A stretch of DNA of 64,000 nucleotides from Ignavibacteriae bacterium HGW-Ignavibacteriae-1 (GTDB lineage: Bacteria; Bacteroidota; Ignavibacteria; Kapaibacteriales; UBA2268): assembly GCA_002839825.1 (NCBI GenBank), contig PGYU01000008.1, positions 60,339 to 124,338 of the forward strand, given 5' to 3'. A model generated the notes under the pieces. The model was given only the letters and a program-made list of their open reading frames with translations, made no database searches and was not told where the DNA came from. The position numbers and the translations under genes are program-made. Below are positions 20,801 through 29,052 of the stretch, piece after piece (positions within the stretch are counted from its first letter, which is position 1; each line of letters begins with the position of its first letter).

Positions 20801-20845
20801 AGGTAGAAGAGCAAAAGCAAAAATTACGAATCTTAATTTCATCAC
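17831..20845 (-). CDS. Secreted BNR/sialidase-like repeat protein with T9SS sorting domain
   Basis: A 1004-residue exported protein. A signal peptide (residues 1-23) precedes a six-bladed-propeller-like region (about 80-530) with many Asp-box motifs such as VSDDGGKTWR, KSTDGGSTW, RSTDGGETF and ISNDGGDTWR. Two fibronectin-III-like domains follow (about 545-740; KISWVNPTH, LISWRNPS). A jelly-roll-like segment ends in the phrase WYIDNIELND. The last ~80 residues are a Por-type sorting domain (FTYPNPVSDASQLQIDLTRS ... GLYFYRINMDG). No sialidase catalytic residues were identified, so the propeller may only bind. It would be exported through the type IX system and processed by PorU. The gene has its own terminator. 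Confidence 0.88.
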   Translation of the reverse strand: MMKLRFVIFAFALLPMFIVDAYSQIGRDYVPYFIDSEYLHNYPQFKNLPLYTRLRHNPDHPIPKDNFISPERFMSADGIEIVNTSSMWRNAQTETWIAVNPLNPQNIIATANDNEYIGGADGFRMSAFVSDDGGKTWRHSPTPRNAGQWITPKGNQATIFDPGIAFDSKGHAYYVYGFASTEGSEDESSDRQNGVFVVKSTDGGSTWDAIKSGTENGINSITYDAFSASGNPFHDRYSIACDFSPTSIHKDNVYISWRVFRGINGIVFSRSTDGGETFSNYTKIADNGQAPVPAVGPNGEVYLAWIDRGPNNLSYAMFSRSTNGGQSFSTPIEAQRVTSIGDLNASNGRHELVDKRNIRVSSPPQIAIDISGSSYSGNIYIVQAGREANTGNYGIYLSKSTNNGSVWQKNIRIDNSVIRNDMYFPSISCDPVSGMVAVLYYSSQDHPTNKLVDAFVAISNDGGDTWRNIKVSPFSHSFEHPSSVFGQGPTGGVYWGDYTSISVYNSRIYPLFWMSAHQTAQFYYNDIYTALLSPAPKAPTNLSTDAIMDPNVAIKISWVNPTHSLLGDELDEFKINIYRNGEKIGEVPNSQASSFIDNDVVSGVNYSYSLQTEMPNGLASTLVYISAIGGGNPKSMPPTEISWRPNSGGILISWRNPSTNINGNDLDDKLKFVVFDYNTEAVLGTFEDNLAVGEISTALINLPKEQYHRLRFKSVTVRGSIETFSDYAQESFLAYSGPALNDLSENFDNASSLTPHYKEGTWGITTTKSSSPLNSFTDSPDGDYKANTEDNLIFAPVVISPGKSTFSFEHIALIDTLSQTIDGIVWYDVGAVSWSNDFGKTWNYYHFWNAGSSPNFILNDLANSQWEQVAKDMSQYIGDTIIFKFTMITNRNIRQADGWYIDNIELNDSPSGVDSDIITQSRIFTYPNPVSDASQLQIDLTRSANINVSLYNSLGIKIMDLTDEYATQGRKIMKYDLSNINSGLYFYRINMDGITKTIPISIVR

Positions 20846-20874
20846 AAAACCTTAATGTTTATTTTTAATGATTA

Positions 20875-20882
20875 CAAATTTA
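20875..20882 (-). promoter_or_regulatory. Possible -7 box for the BNR/T9SS gene
   Basis: Minus-strand TAAATTTG, matching TAnnTTTG, 30 bases upstream of the start codon at 20845. No well-placed -33 TTG was found, so this is tentative. Confidence 0.35.
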
Positions 20883-20932
20883 ACAAAATTGTATCAAATC
20901 TCTAATACTATAAACCATAACATTTGATTTAG

Positions 20933-21157
20933 TTACAAAATTTTACACTTTTTTGATTGAAAATTATACCGCCATTGTTGTTGGATGTTTGGCTAAAAAT
21001 CTTTATCAGAGCGTTCTTATCGTAGTAGAAATTGCCAAGCTTGAAGATGATTTGGTCAGCAACGGCTTTTCGTTCCGAATATGATTCGGAATGTTCATCT
21101 TTGTTGCGATATGTTTTCTTACTTTTGCTGATCTTACTATATGCAAAATTGCATTTT
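20933..21157 (-). pseudogene. Possible gene remnant without start codon
   Basis: An open frame of about 74 codons ending in TAA at 20933-20935. It encodes protein-like sequence (for example YRNKDEHSESYSERKAVADQ and FKLGNFYYDKNAL) but has no ATG, GTG or TTG in frame before the preceding stop. It is too protein-like for random AT-rich DNA, yet I cannot name a family. It may be the tail of a decayed gene, or chance. Confidence 0.3.
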
Positions 21158-21311
21158 TAAGTATTGGAATATAAGTTCATTTACTTATGCCAAAAATTTC
21201 ATTTCATTTTTAGAGAAAAATTGGAAAGATACTCTAAAATAGAAATCGGATTTAATAGTCTGTTATGAAAGTTGATTCAAATTTTACAAAAACATATTTT
21301 AGGTAGATGAA

Positions 21312-22547
21312 ATGAGTGAGTTGATAAATAATTCTGAAAATCGTAAAAGCATTCTAAAAGAGCTAATTTTAAAATTACACAAGGGCGACAATCCCGAACA
21401 AGTTCGTTCGGAATTGGAAGCATCTTTGACCAACATACCCTACGGCGAAGTCGTAGAAGTAGAGCAAGAACTTGTTGCCGAGGGCTTACCCGTAGATGAA
21501 ATTCAGAAACTGTGCGATATTCATAGCTTTGTGCTTCAAGGCAGAATTGACCTTTCGGCGGTAAAAATTGTATTGCCCGGGCACCCTGTTGACACCATGA
21601 AGAAAGAAAATCGTGAAATCGAGAAATTAATTGCCGAAATCAAAAAGCAAATCGCCGATATCGCTCCAGAAATAGCCGTGGATGATTTGAAAAAGCAAAT
21701 GATGGCTTTGAAAGGCAACTTTAATGCACTTATGGATATTGACAAACACTATAAGCGCAAAGAATTTTTGATTTTCCCCTTTCTCGAAAAAATCGGCATC
21801 ACGGCACCGCCAAAGGTAATGTGGGGCAAACACGACGAGATTCGTGAGCAACTCAAGGGGATTTTGGATTCTCTCGTTGTGATTGACGATGCCGGAGATT
21901 TCGCAATAATCAACAAAACACTGATTGAGCCTGCCCTATTTGCGATACTTGATATGATAGTGAAAGAGGAGAAAATCCTTCTGCCAATGACTTTGGACAA
22001 ATTGACTGAAATTGATTGGTACGAAATTTATCAACAAACAGGCGAATACGGTTATTGCCTCTACGACCCAAAAATTGAATGGAAACCGAAAGTCTCATTG
22101 AACACCGAAAAAGCCGAAAATGTAAAAGATGATTTCATCAATTTCCCTACAGGCAGATTGAATTACGAAGAAATGTTGGGCATTTTGAGCACACTACCCG
22201 TTGATATTACATTCGTGGATAAGGACGACAAAGTCAAATTCTTCTCCGAAGGCAAAGATAGAGTCTTCGACCGAAGCCGTGCCATTTTACTCCGCGATGT
22301 GCGATTGTGCCATCCCCCATCGAGCATGCACATAGTTGACAAAATTATCGAAGATTTCCGCTCCGGGCGTGAAGATAAAACTGCTTTCTGGATTAATTTC
22401 CAAGGCAAATTCGTATTCATCGAATATTATGCCGTTCGCGACAAAAATGGTGATTATCTCGGAACTCTCGAAGTTACCCAAGACCTTACAACACACCGCC
22501 AATTAGAGGGCGAGCAAAGATTGTTGAGCTATGGAGATAAGAAGTAA
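21312..22547 (+). CDS. DUF438 / hemerythrin-like / PAS domain protein
   Basis: A 411-residue cytoplasmic protein. The N-terminal ~80 residues match DUF438 (LILKLHKGDNPEQVRSELEA, then VEQELVAEGLPVDEIQKLCD). A helical hemerythrin-like domain (about 130-230) has candidate iron ligands in DKHYKRKEFLIFPFLEK and GKHDEIREQL. The C-terminal ~120 residues form a PAS domain (LPVDITFVDKDDKVKFFSEG ... LGTLEVTQDLTTHRQLEG). Family members are thought to sense or bind O2 or NO; that is inference from the domains. It is followed after 1 base by the DUF1858-DUF2249 gene, so the two form an operon. Start ATG at 21312. Confidence 0.85.
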   Translation: MSELINNSENRKSILKELILKLHKGDNPEQVRSELEASLTNIPYGEVVEVEQELVAEGLPVDEIQKLCDIHSFVLQGRIDLSAVKIVLPGHPVDTMKKENREIEKLIAEIKKQIADIAPEIAVDDLKKQMMALKGNFNALMDIDKHYKRKEFLIFPFLEKIGITAPPKVMWGKHDEIREQLKGILDSLVVIDDAGDFAIINKTLIEPALFAILDMIVKEEKILLPMTLDKLTEIDWYEIYQQTGEYGYCLYDPKIEWKPKVSLNTEKAENVKDDFINFPTGRLNYEEMLGILSTLPVDITFVDKDDKVKFFSEGKDRVFDRSRAILLRDVRLCHPPSSMHIVDKIIEDFRSGREDKTAFWINFQGKFVFIEYYAVRDKNGDYLGTLEVTQDLTTHRQLEGEQRLLSYGDKK

Positions 22548-22548
22548 A

Positions 22549-23061
22549 ATGTCGAAACACACCATAACCCCAAAAACCAAAGTCGCCGAGCTATTGGATA
22601 ATTTTCCCGAACTGGAAGATGAACTTATATCCATTGCTCCAGAATTTGCGAAATTGAAAAATCCAATACTTCGCAAAACTGTTGCGAAAGTGGCAACTTT
22701 AGAGCAAGCCGCTCGGATAGCCGGATTGGAAATAAGCCAAGTAGTCAACAGACTACGCAAAAAAGCAGGAATTGAAGATATTATTGAAATAAATGAAGGA
22801 AAACCCATGCAATTAGATGAATTTGAAATCAACGCCGATGCAATTCAGGAAACTTTTGATGCTCGCCCAATTATATCAGCAGGCGAACACCCAATGCACG
22901 ATGTGATAGCCAAAATGAATTCCTTAGAAAAAGGTAAAATTCTTGAGCTAATCACACCTTTTGTGCCAATCCCGCTAATCGAAATCGGCAAAAACAGAGG
23001 GCTGTCTGTACGCTACGTCAAAGAAAGCGAAGATTTGGTACGGACATATTTTAAGAATTAG
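22549..23061 (+). CDS. DUF1858-DUF2249 fusion protein
   Basis: The frame extends 18 bases into the upstream gene, but the ATG at 22549 lies 1 base after that gene's stop and is preferred (170 residues). The N-terminal ~70 residues are DUF1858-like (TKVAELLDNFPELEDELISI ... TLEQAARIAGLEISQVVNRL). The C-terminal ~55 residues look like DUF2249, a TusA-like fold (LEKGKILELITPFVPIPLIE). Such small domains occur beside hemerythrin/DUF438 proteins in denitrifying and nitrosative-stress loci, so a shared role in NO or iron-sulfur homeostasis is plausible but unproven. No denitrification gene lies in this window. Confidence 0.75.
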   Translation: MSKHTITPKTKVAELLDNFPELEDELISIAPEFAKLKNPILRKTVAKVATLEQAARIAGLEISQVVNRLRKKAGIEDIIEINEGKPMQLDEFEINADAIQETFDARPIISAGEHPMHDVIAKMNSLEKGKILELITPFVPIPLIEIGKNRGLSVRYVKESEDLVRTYFKN

Positions 23062-23094
23062 GATTAGATGTTTACTTTAGGATGCTCAAATCTG

Positions 23095-24531
23095 TTAATA
23101 ATCGTGATTTGGAACTTTGAATATTTTTATCATGTTTTGTTCGCGGATATTGCCGCGTGATAAACCTGACACGAATACAAGATTGTCATCGGGTTTGATA
23201 AAATCGAGTTTGAGCAAATCTTCGATATAAGAATCCGGTATGAGTAGCTCATTTTCTGCAGCTTGGACTAATACAGACTTAACACCCCAAACGAAGTTGA
23301 GTCTTCGGTGGACGTGCAAATCGTCGGTAAGTCCGATTATTGGCACTCGTGGTCTGTATTTGGCGACGTTTTTGGCTGTAGCTGTCGAACTTGTGAATGT
23401 GACAATTGCTACGGCGTTTATTTCATCAGCAATAATACAAGCGGCTTTGCCCAATGAATCGGACATTTCAGTCGTGTATGCTTCGAATATACTGTAACCG
23501 TATTCCTTAGTGTAGTATTTATTTTCAACATTTTCGATTATTTTGCTCATGTAATCAATCGCTTCGATTGGATATCTGCCGACGCTGGTTTCGCCACTAA
23601 GCATAACGCAATCAGTGCCGTCAATAACTGCATTGGCTACATCACTTGCTTCTGCTCTCGATGGACGCGGGTTTTTTATCATAGATTCGAGCATTTGAGT
23701 AGCTGTAATTACGGGTTTACCGTAGTGGTTACATTTTCTAATCAACTCTTTTTGAATAATCGGCACTTGTTCGGGCAGCATTTCAAGACCCAAATCTCCA
23801 CGTGCAACCATAATTGCGTCAACTTCGGCGATTATATTATCAATATCCAATACTGCATCGGGACGCTCAATTTTGGCAATAATAGGTACAATTCTGCCAA
23901 AAATTTTCATTGTGGTTTTCAGTTCGAGTATGTCTCTAACTGAGCGAACAAATGAAAGAGCCACGACATCGATATCACTGCTCAGTCCAAATTTCAAGTC
24001 CTCTAAATCTTTCTCGCTGAGCGAGGGTGCTGAAAATGAAATGCCCGGAGCAATGATGCCCTTGTTGTTTCTAAGTTCACCACCTTTGATAACTGTGGTG
24101 ATAATGTTGTTTCCTTGGATTGAATTCACTTTCAGAATCAAGTAGCCATCATCTAGAAGCAAAGTTGCCCCTTTGTGGAGGTCAGTGGGTAAATCTTTGT
24201 AGGATGTCGAAACTATTTGCGATGTTCCAAATCCGATATTATCGGTAGTGATAGTAAATTCATCACCGTCTTTGAGTATCACACAGCCGTTTTCGACTTG
24301 TTCTGTTCTGATTTTCGGACCTTGCAAATCTTGCAGAATAGCGATTTTTTTGCCTGCTATTTCCGAAGCTTGACGAATTGTATTAATCAGTTCATTGTGT
24401 TGTTCGTGGGTTCCGTGCGAAAAATTCAGACGTGCGACGTCCATTCCGGTTTCAATCATCTTGACTAATACGTTAATATCTGAAGATGCCGGACCAATTG
24501 TGCAAACGATTTTTGTTTTTCTTAGATTCAT
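23095..24531 (-). CDS. pyk: Pyruvate kinase
   Basis: A 478-residue glycolytic enzyme converting phosphoenolpyruvate and ADP to pyruvate and ATP. Features: N-terminal KTKIVCTIGPASSD, the ARLNFSHGTHEQH substrate segment, ILQDLQGPKIRTE, the catalytic-lysine/metal region IAKIERPDAV and MVARGDLGLEM, and the family signature GKPVITATQMLESMI. The C-terminal domain has the expected STATAKNVAKYRPRVPIIG stretch. The start is 2 bases beyond the stop of the upstream aminotransferase gene, so the two are probably co-transcribed. A copy of the first ~25 bases of this gene is found again at 26222-26246. Confidence 0.97.
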   Translation of the reverse strand: MNLRKTKIVCTIGPASSDINVLVKMIETGMDVARLNFSHGTHEQHNELINTIRQASEIAGKKIAILQDLQGPKIRTEQVENGCVILKDGDEFTITTDNIGFGTSQIVSTSYKDLPTDLHKGATLLLDDGYLILKVNSIQGNNIITTVIKGGELRNNKGIIAPGISFSAPSLSEKDLEDLKFGLSSDIDVVALSFVRSVRDILELKTTMKIFGRIVPIIAKIERPDAVLDIDNIIAEVDAIMVARGDLGLEMLPEQVPIIQKELIRKCNHYGKPVITATQMLESMIKNPRPSRAEASDVANAVIDGTDCVMLSGETSVGRYPIEAIDYMSKIIENVENKYYTKEYGYSIFEAYTTEMSDSLGKAACIIADEINAVAIVTFTSSTATAKNVAKYRPRVPIIGLTDDLHVHRRLNFVWGVKSVLVQAAENELLIPDSYIEDLLKLDFIKPDDNLVFVSGLSRGNIREQNMIKIFKVPNHDY

Positions 24532-24533
24532 AT

Positions 24534-26012
24534 TTAATTCAATTTTTTATTAAACCATTCTGTGACGAGAATTTTCTCGGGTTTGGGGTGGTTTTTGTGA
24601 ATAAATTCATTCATGTTTGTTTTGTATTCGTAATCATTTTGCCATTCGTTTGCATATTGTGCAACTTGCTTTATAGCATCGCAAATGAACTCGATTTCTG
24701 CGTCGGTCATTGTTGGATGGATTGACATTCTAACCCAACCCGGCTTCTCGGACAAATCGCCTTCGTTGATTTTGCAAGTGATTGAATGAGATTTATCAAA
24801 CGTTACGTCCAACAAATAATGTCCGTAAGTTCCGGCACAAGAGCACCCACCGCGTACTTGGATTCCGAACTTGTCGTTGAGCAATCTAACAATCAAATTA
24901 TAATGAATATCAATCATGTAGAATGAAATTATCCCAAGTCGGTCTTGTTTGTTAGAAGCTAAAATATTCAGATTGGGAATTTTAGTCAATCTATCGAATA
25001 TAATTTGAAGCATTTCATGTTCACGAGCTAATATATTATTGACTCCCATCTCCTCTTTTAATTTAATAGCGAAAGCAGTCCTAATCGTTTGCAAAAATGC
25101 AGGAGTTCCGCCGTCTTCACGCGATTCTATATCTTGGATGTAATGATGTCCGCCCCAAGGATTTGTCCATTCAACTGTTCCACCACCCGGCTGGTCGGGG
25201 ATCTTGTTGTTATATAGTTTTGGGTCGAAAATTAGAATTCCGGTTGAACCCGGACCTCCAAGAAATTTGTGTGGCGAAAAGTAAATAGCATCAAGCGAGC
25301 GCTCGGGATTGTCCTGACGCATCTTAATGTCAATGTATGGTGCTGATGCTGCAAAATCTACGAAGCATAGTCCGCCTGCTTTGTGCATCATCTCGGCGAT
25401 GTCATGATAAGGTGTGCAAATTCCGGTAACATTCGAACACGATGTAACGGCTGCAATTTTTGTTTTACGAGCTGCATATTTTTCGAGCATTTCAGCTAAA
25501 TGCACCAAGTCCGGCAAACCTTCATTGTCAGGTCGAATAATCTCAAGGTCGGCAACAGTTTCGAGCCACGAAGTTTGGTTTGAGTGATGCTCCATATGCG
25601 TAATGAACACAATAGGCTTTTCCTCCATTGACTGATTAATCAAATCGGCGTAGCTTTCGTGAATTCTGAAGCCAAGCATTCGCTGAAACTTGTTTACCAC
25701 GCCGGTCATCCCCGAATAAGCTGAGATAATAACGTCTTTATCATATGCCCCGACATGCCTTTTGATATATTTCAAAGCCTCTTTGTATGCAATCGTCATC
25801 GTCGAACCGGTGAAATTAGTTTCAGTATGCGTATTAGCTACAAAAGGTGAAATCTGCTCCATGAAGAACTCTTCGATAGGCTTATACATTCTCCCGCTTG
25901 CGGTCCAATCAGCATAAATAATTTGCTTCGTGCCGTAGGGAGATTCAAATTGGGCATCAATCCCTGAAATATTGTTTCTAAACTTTAGAAAGTGTTCTTC
26001 TTGTTTTGTCAT
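24534..26012 (-). CDS. Class V aminotransferase, cysteine-desulfurase-like (copy A)
   Basis: A 492-residue PLP enzyme of the class V (SufS/isopenicillin-epimerase-like) family. It has the N-terminal IIYADWTASGRMY stretch, a PLP-phosphate region (SAYSGMTGVVNKFQ), the CFVDFAASAPY aspartate strand, the Schiff-base lysine K249 in YFSPHKFLGGPGS, and a conserved C-terminal loop RGGCSCAGTYGHYLL whose cysteines sit where desulfurases carry their active cysteine. Sulfur transfer or a related beta-elimination is plausible; the substrate is not clear. It lies directly upstream of pyk. A close paralogue follows at 26250-27728. Confidence 0.82.
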   Translation of the reverse strand: MTKQEEHFLKFRNNISGIDAQFESPYGTKQIIYADWTASGRMYKPIEEFFMEQISPFVANTHTETNFTGSTMTIAYKEALKYIKRHVGAYDKDVIISAYSGMTGVVNKFQRMLGFRIHESYADLINQSMEEKPIVFITHMEHHSNQTSWLETVADLEIIRPDNEGLPDLVHLAEMLEKYAARKTKIAAVTSCSNVTGICTPYHDIAEMMHKAGGLCFVDFAASAPYIDIKMRQDNPERSLDAIYFSPHKFLGGPGSTGILIFDPKLYNNKIPDQPGGGTVEWTNPWGGHHYIQDIESREDGGTPAFLQTIRTAFAIKLKEEMGVNNILAREHEMLQIIFDRLTKIPNLNILASNKQDRLGIISFYMIDIHYNLIVRLLNDKFGIQVRGGCSCAGTYGHYLLDVTFDKSHSITCKINEGDLSEKPGWVRMSIHPTMTDAEIEFICDAIKQVAQYANEWQNDYEYKTNMNEFIHKNHPKPEKILVTEWFNKKLN

Positions 26013-26162
26013 ATTTTGCTCATAAATTTATATTCAAAATTACGGATTTATAAGCAAATACTGAAACAAATTCACAAAATTGTAGTAGAAATCAGCATGT
26101 AAGGATAATCAAAACACTGTAGAGGGTTATGGAGAAAAAATTATATTGGTGTAGCTAAAAAT

Positions 26163-26246
26163 CTATTTTGATTTACTTGTGAACTTTGTTTTTAAATTGA
26201 CTTTTACAATTCTTTCAAAAAGCGATTTTGTTATTCTTAGATTCAT
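26163..26246 (-). pseudogene. Remnant of the pyk 5' end at the duplication junction
   Basis: The minus strand reads ATG AAT CTA AGA ATA ACA AAA TCG, nearly identical to the start of pyk (ATG AAT CTA AGA AAA ACA AAA ATC), then diverges and stops at 26163. It begins 3 bases after the stop of aminotransferase copy B, mirroring the 2-base gap between copy A and intact pyk. It is a truncated copy left by tandem duplication, not a working gene. Confidence 0.75.
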
Positions 26247-26249
26247 TTA

Positions 26250-27728
26250 TTAATTCAATTTGCGATTAAACCATTCCGTTACGAGAGTTTTCTGGGAATT
26301 GAAATGGTTTTTGGGAAGAAAATCATTTATCTGTGCATCGTATTCGTAATCATTTTGCCATTCACTTATATTAAGAGCGACTTCCTTAATAGCATCGCAA
26401 ATGTATTCAATTTCTGTATCGCTCATAGTTGGATGGATAGACAATCTTGCCCAGCCGGGCTTTTCGGAATAATCGCCGCGTTTGATTCTGTTCGAGAAAG
26501 AATGAGATTGATCATAATTCACGTCCAACAAATAATGACCGTAGGTCCCGGCACAAGAGCACCCGCCGCGAACTTGGATTCCGAACTTGTCATTGAGCAA
26601 ACTGACAACCAAATTATAATGAAAATCAACAATGCAAAATGATATAATTCCGAGTCTTTCTTGTTTGTTAGAGGCTAAAATTTTCAGATTCGGAATTTTA
26701 GACAATCTATCAAAAATAATTTGAATTATTTCATGTTCTCGAGCTAAAATATTCCGGACACCCATCTCTTCTTTTAATTTAATTGCGAATGCAGCCTTGA
26801 TAGTTTGCAAAACAGCAGGAGTACCACAATCTTCCCGAGTTTCAATATCATCAAAATATTCATGTTCGCCCCAAGGATTAGTCCATTTAACTATGCCTCC
26901 ACCGGACAGGTCGGGAATTTTGTTGTGATATAGCTTTGGGTCGAAAACTAAAATTCCTGTTGAACCGGGACCACCAAGAAATTTGTGCGGTGAAAAGTAA
27001 ATAGCATCAAGCGAACGCTCCGGGTTGTCTTGACGCATCTTTATGTCAATGTAAGGCGCTGAAGTCGCAAAATCTACAAAACATAGCCCACCGGCTTTGT
27101 GCATCATCTCTGCGATGTCATGATAAGGAGTAAAAATCCCGGTGACGTTGGAGCAAGATGTTATAGCAGCAATTTTTGTTTTTCTCGCGGAATACTTTTC
27201 GAGCATTTCAGCTAAATGCCCAAGATCCGGCAAACCTTCATTGTCAGGTCGAATAATTTCGACGTCAACAATTGTTTCAAGCCATGAAGTTTGGTTAGAG
27301 TGGTGCTCCATATGAGTTACAAAAATAATAGGCTTCTCCTCCAATGTCTTATTAATCAAATCGGAATAGCTTTCGTGAATTCTAAAGCCAAGCATTCGCT
27401 GAAACTTGTTCACCACTCCGGTCATTCCTGAATACGCAGAGATAATAACATCCGAATCATAAGCTCCGACATGCCTTTTGATATATTTCAACGCCATCTT
27501 ATAAGCAAGGGTCGTCGTCGAACCTGTGAAACTATTAAAAGAATGCGTATTAGCTACAAAAGGTGAAATTTCCTCTATTAAGAATTTTTCTATTGGGAGG
27601 TAAACTCTGCCGGTAGCAGTCCAATCAGCATATAAAAGTTTCTTAGTGCCGTATGGAGATTCAAATTGGGTATCAATCCCTGAAATATTATTTCTAAACT
27701 TTAAAAAATGCTCTTCTAATTGTGTCAT
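26250..27728 (-). CDS. Class V aminotransferase, cysteine-desulfurase-like (copy B)
   Basis: The same 492-residue length as copy A, with most residues identical by eye. It keeps Schiff-base lysine K249 (YFSPHKFLGGPGS) and the RGGCSCAGTYGHYLL loop. Differences cluster in surface segments (EYFDDIETREDCGTPAV in place of HYIQDIESREDGGTPAF) and the last ~40 residues. Retained catalytic features suggest a working paralogue, perhaps with shifted specificity. It lies upstream of copy A and is followed by a truncated pyk start, so it may be transcribed together with copy A and pyk. Confidence 0.82.
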   Translation of the reverse strand: MTQLEEHFLKFRNNISGIDTQFESPYGTKKLLYADWTATGRVYLPIEKFLIEEISPFVANTHSFNSFTGSTTTLAYKMALKYIKRHVGAYDSDVIISAYSGMTGVVNKFQRMLGFRIHESYSDLINKTLEEKPIIFVTHMEHHSNQTSWLETIVDVEIIRPDNEGLPDLGHLAEMLEKYSARKTKIAAITSCSNVTGIFTPYHDIAEMMHKAGGLCFVDFATSAPYIDIKMRQDNPERSLDAIYFSPHKFLGGPGSTGILVFDPKLYHNKIPDLSGGGIVKWTNPWGEHEYFDDIETREDCGTPAVLQTIKAAFAIKLKEEMGVRNILAREHEIIQIIFDRLSKIPNLKILASNKQERLGIISFCIVDFHYNLVVSLLNDKFGIQVRGGCSCAGTYGHYLLDVNYDQSHSFSNRIKRGDYSEKPGWARLSIHPTMSDTEIEYICDAIKEVALNISEWQNDYEYDAQINDFLPKNHFNSQKTLVTEWFNRKLN

Positions 27729-27999
27729 AATTCGCTCAATATAAAGTATTTAAATGGTGGATATATATGTAAATACGGAAACAAATTTAAAAATTGTATT
27801 TGAAACCGACTTCCCTCTGAAGCCAAACCACATCTAATTATGATTGAATATAAATTAACATTGCGTTGACTAAAAATTTATTTTGATTTACATGTGAACT
27901 TTGTTTATATTTATATAATTATTTTATTAGACTTTCAAAAATATTTTTTTACATCAGAATCAAATTGTTTTGTTAAAAATTTTTAGATGGAGTGCCTCT

Positions 28000-29028
28000 A
28001 TGAAAAATTTCTTAGTCCTTACGGTAGCATTGATTGTGTGCCTACCACTGTATTTATCGGCTAACCTTGGCAAGATATTGGTCGAGAATCCTAATGGTAC
28101 CAGCTCATTGCACATAACTTTTGCTGCGGCTGTAACAGCTGCCCAATCCGGAGCTTCGGTCTATTTGCCAGCAGGATATTGGGAAGAGAACGTAACGATT
28201 TCCAAGCGCCTGAATATCTATGGTGTGGGTCACTACCCGAATTCAAGCCCTATAACACCCGGAACAAGCAAAATTAATTCTCTGACTTTTCTTAACAATA
28301 CGGATTCAACTACAATTCAGGGTTTAATAATTGTAAACGGGCTGTCCTTCGGAAATGGAAGTTCTGTTGCTGTAAGAAATCACTTTTATTTGCGTTGTAA
28401 CATTGGAGGCTCTTTTAATATAGCTAATTCAGGTACAACTGCAATTTCTAATCATATATTTAAAGAGTGTATTATAAATTCATTGACAACTTATAATCCA
28501 ACACTCCCCAACAACATCATATTCACAAATTGCTTTTTCACTGCTGTTGGCAATCTTCGTGGTTCGAACATTTATTTTACTAATTGTATTTTCGCCAGTA
28601 GCAACTATTTTCAAAATGGTACCAGCCGAAATTTGTTAATCGAAAATTCAATTTTCATGCGTACAAGTGGTGATCCTTTTTATTATCTTGAATCAAGCAT
28701 TATAAACAACTGCATCTTTTTGTCAGCTACAGTTACTTGGGGTTCAAATGCAGGTGTTGACAATATTTTGAATCAAAATTGTGCAGGAACTTTCGTATCC
28801 GGTGTCTGTACAAGCTTTTCTTACGCCGGAGATTATCATCTCAAAGCAGGTTCACCGGGCGAAGATGCCGGTACTGATGGAACGGACATCGGGGTTTATG
28901 GCGGAAGTTCGCCATTCAAAGACGGCGGATTGCCGGTAATCCCGAGCATAAAAACATTCAGTGTATCGAAAAACCCTGTTGACGGTAAAATTCAAGTTCA
29001 AGCAACTGCAGTCAGCCAAACTGAATAA
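28000..29028 (+). CDS. Secreted right-handed beta-helix protein (pectate-lyase-like fold)
   Basis: The frame opens at a TTG (27970), but the ATG at 28000 begins a clean signal peptide (MKNFLVLTVALIVCLPLYLS), so I choose it; 342 residues. The mature protein starts with the phrase SSLHITFAAAVTAAQSGASV, then VYLPAGYWEENVTISKRLNI, typical of DUF1565/parallel beta-helix proteins. Ladder-like stretches follow (NNIIFTNCFFTA, NIYFTNCIFASS, NNCIFLSA). The DAGTDGTDIGVYGGSSPF ending is common in such proteins. It lacks an NP-type T9SS sorting tail. It is 24 bases upstream of the next secreted-protein gene, so both are probably one transcript. Enzymatic function cannot be claimed. Confidence 0.75.
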   Translation: MKNFLVLTVALIVCLPLYLSANLGKILVENPNGTSSLHITFAAAVTAAQSGASVYLPAGYWEENVTISKRLNIYGVGHYPNSSPITPGTSKINSLTFLNNTDSTTIQGLIIVNGLSFGNGSSVAVRNHFYLRCNIGGSFNIANSGTTAISNHIFKECIINSLTTYNPTLPNNIIFTNCFFTAVGNLRGSNIYFTNCIFASSNYFQNGTSRNLLIENSIFMRTSGDPFYYLESSIINNCIFLSATVTWGSNAGVDNILNQNCAGTFVSGVCTSFSYAGDYHLKAGSPGEDAGTDGTDIGVYGGSSPFKDGGLPVIPSIKTFSVSKNPVDGKIQVQATAVSQTE

Positions 29029-29052
29029 TTAAAATTTCATGGAGAACATTTT

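Larger units (their letters stand above)
20846..21311. other. 466-base divergent intergenic region
   Basis: Lies between the BNR/T9SS gene and the hemerythrin/DUF438 gene. It holds a promoter-like box near 20875, an open frame without a start codon at 20933-21157 (listed separately), and an 8-bp inverted repeat (TTCCGAAT-ATG-ATTCGGAA, 21073-21091). I see no RNA gene. Confidence 0.5.
24507..27947. repeat. Tandem duplication of ~1.7 kb (aminotransferase plus flanks plus pyk 5' end)
   Basis: Copy A spans about 24507-26219 and copy B about 26222-27947. Each contains the first ~25 bases of pyk, an aminotransferase gene of identical length (492 codons), and ~200 bases of upstream DNA. The upstream DNA shares a motif in both copies: TATTTTGATTTAC at 26164 matches TTTATTTTGATTTAC near 27877, followed in both by TGTGAACTTTGTTT. 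Breakpoints are approximate because both copies have diverged. Confidence 0.8.

Noticed and set aside
21270..21300. Possible FNR/NnrR-type site (TTGAT-N4) upstream of the hemerythrin gene
   Set aside because: Only one half-site matches; the second half (ATTTT) does not fit ATCAA.
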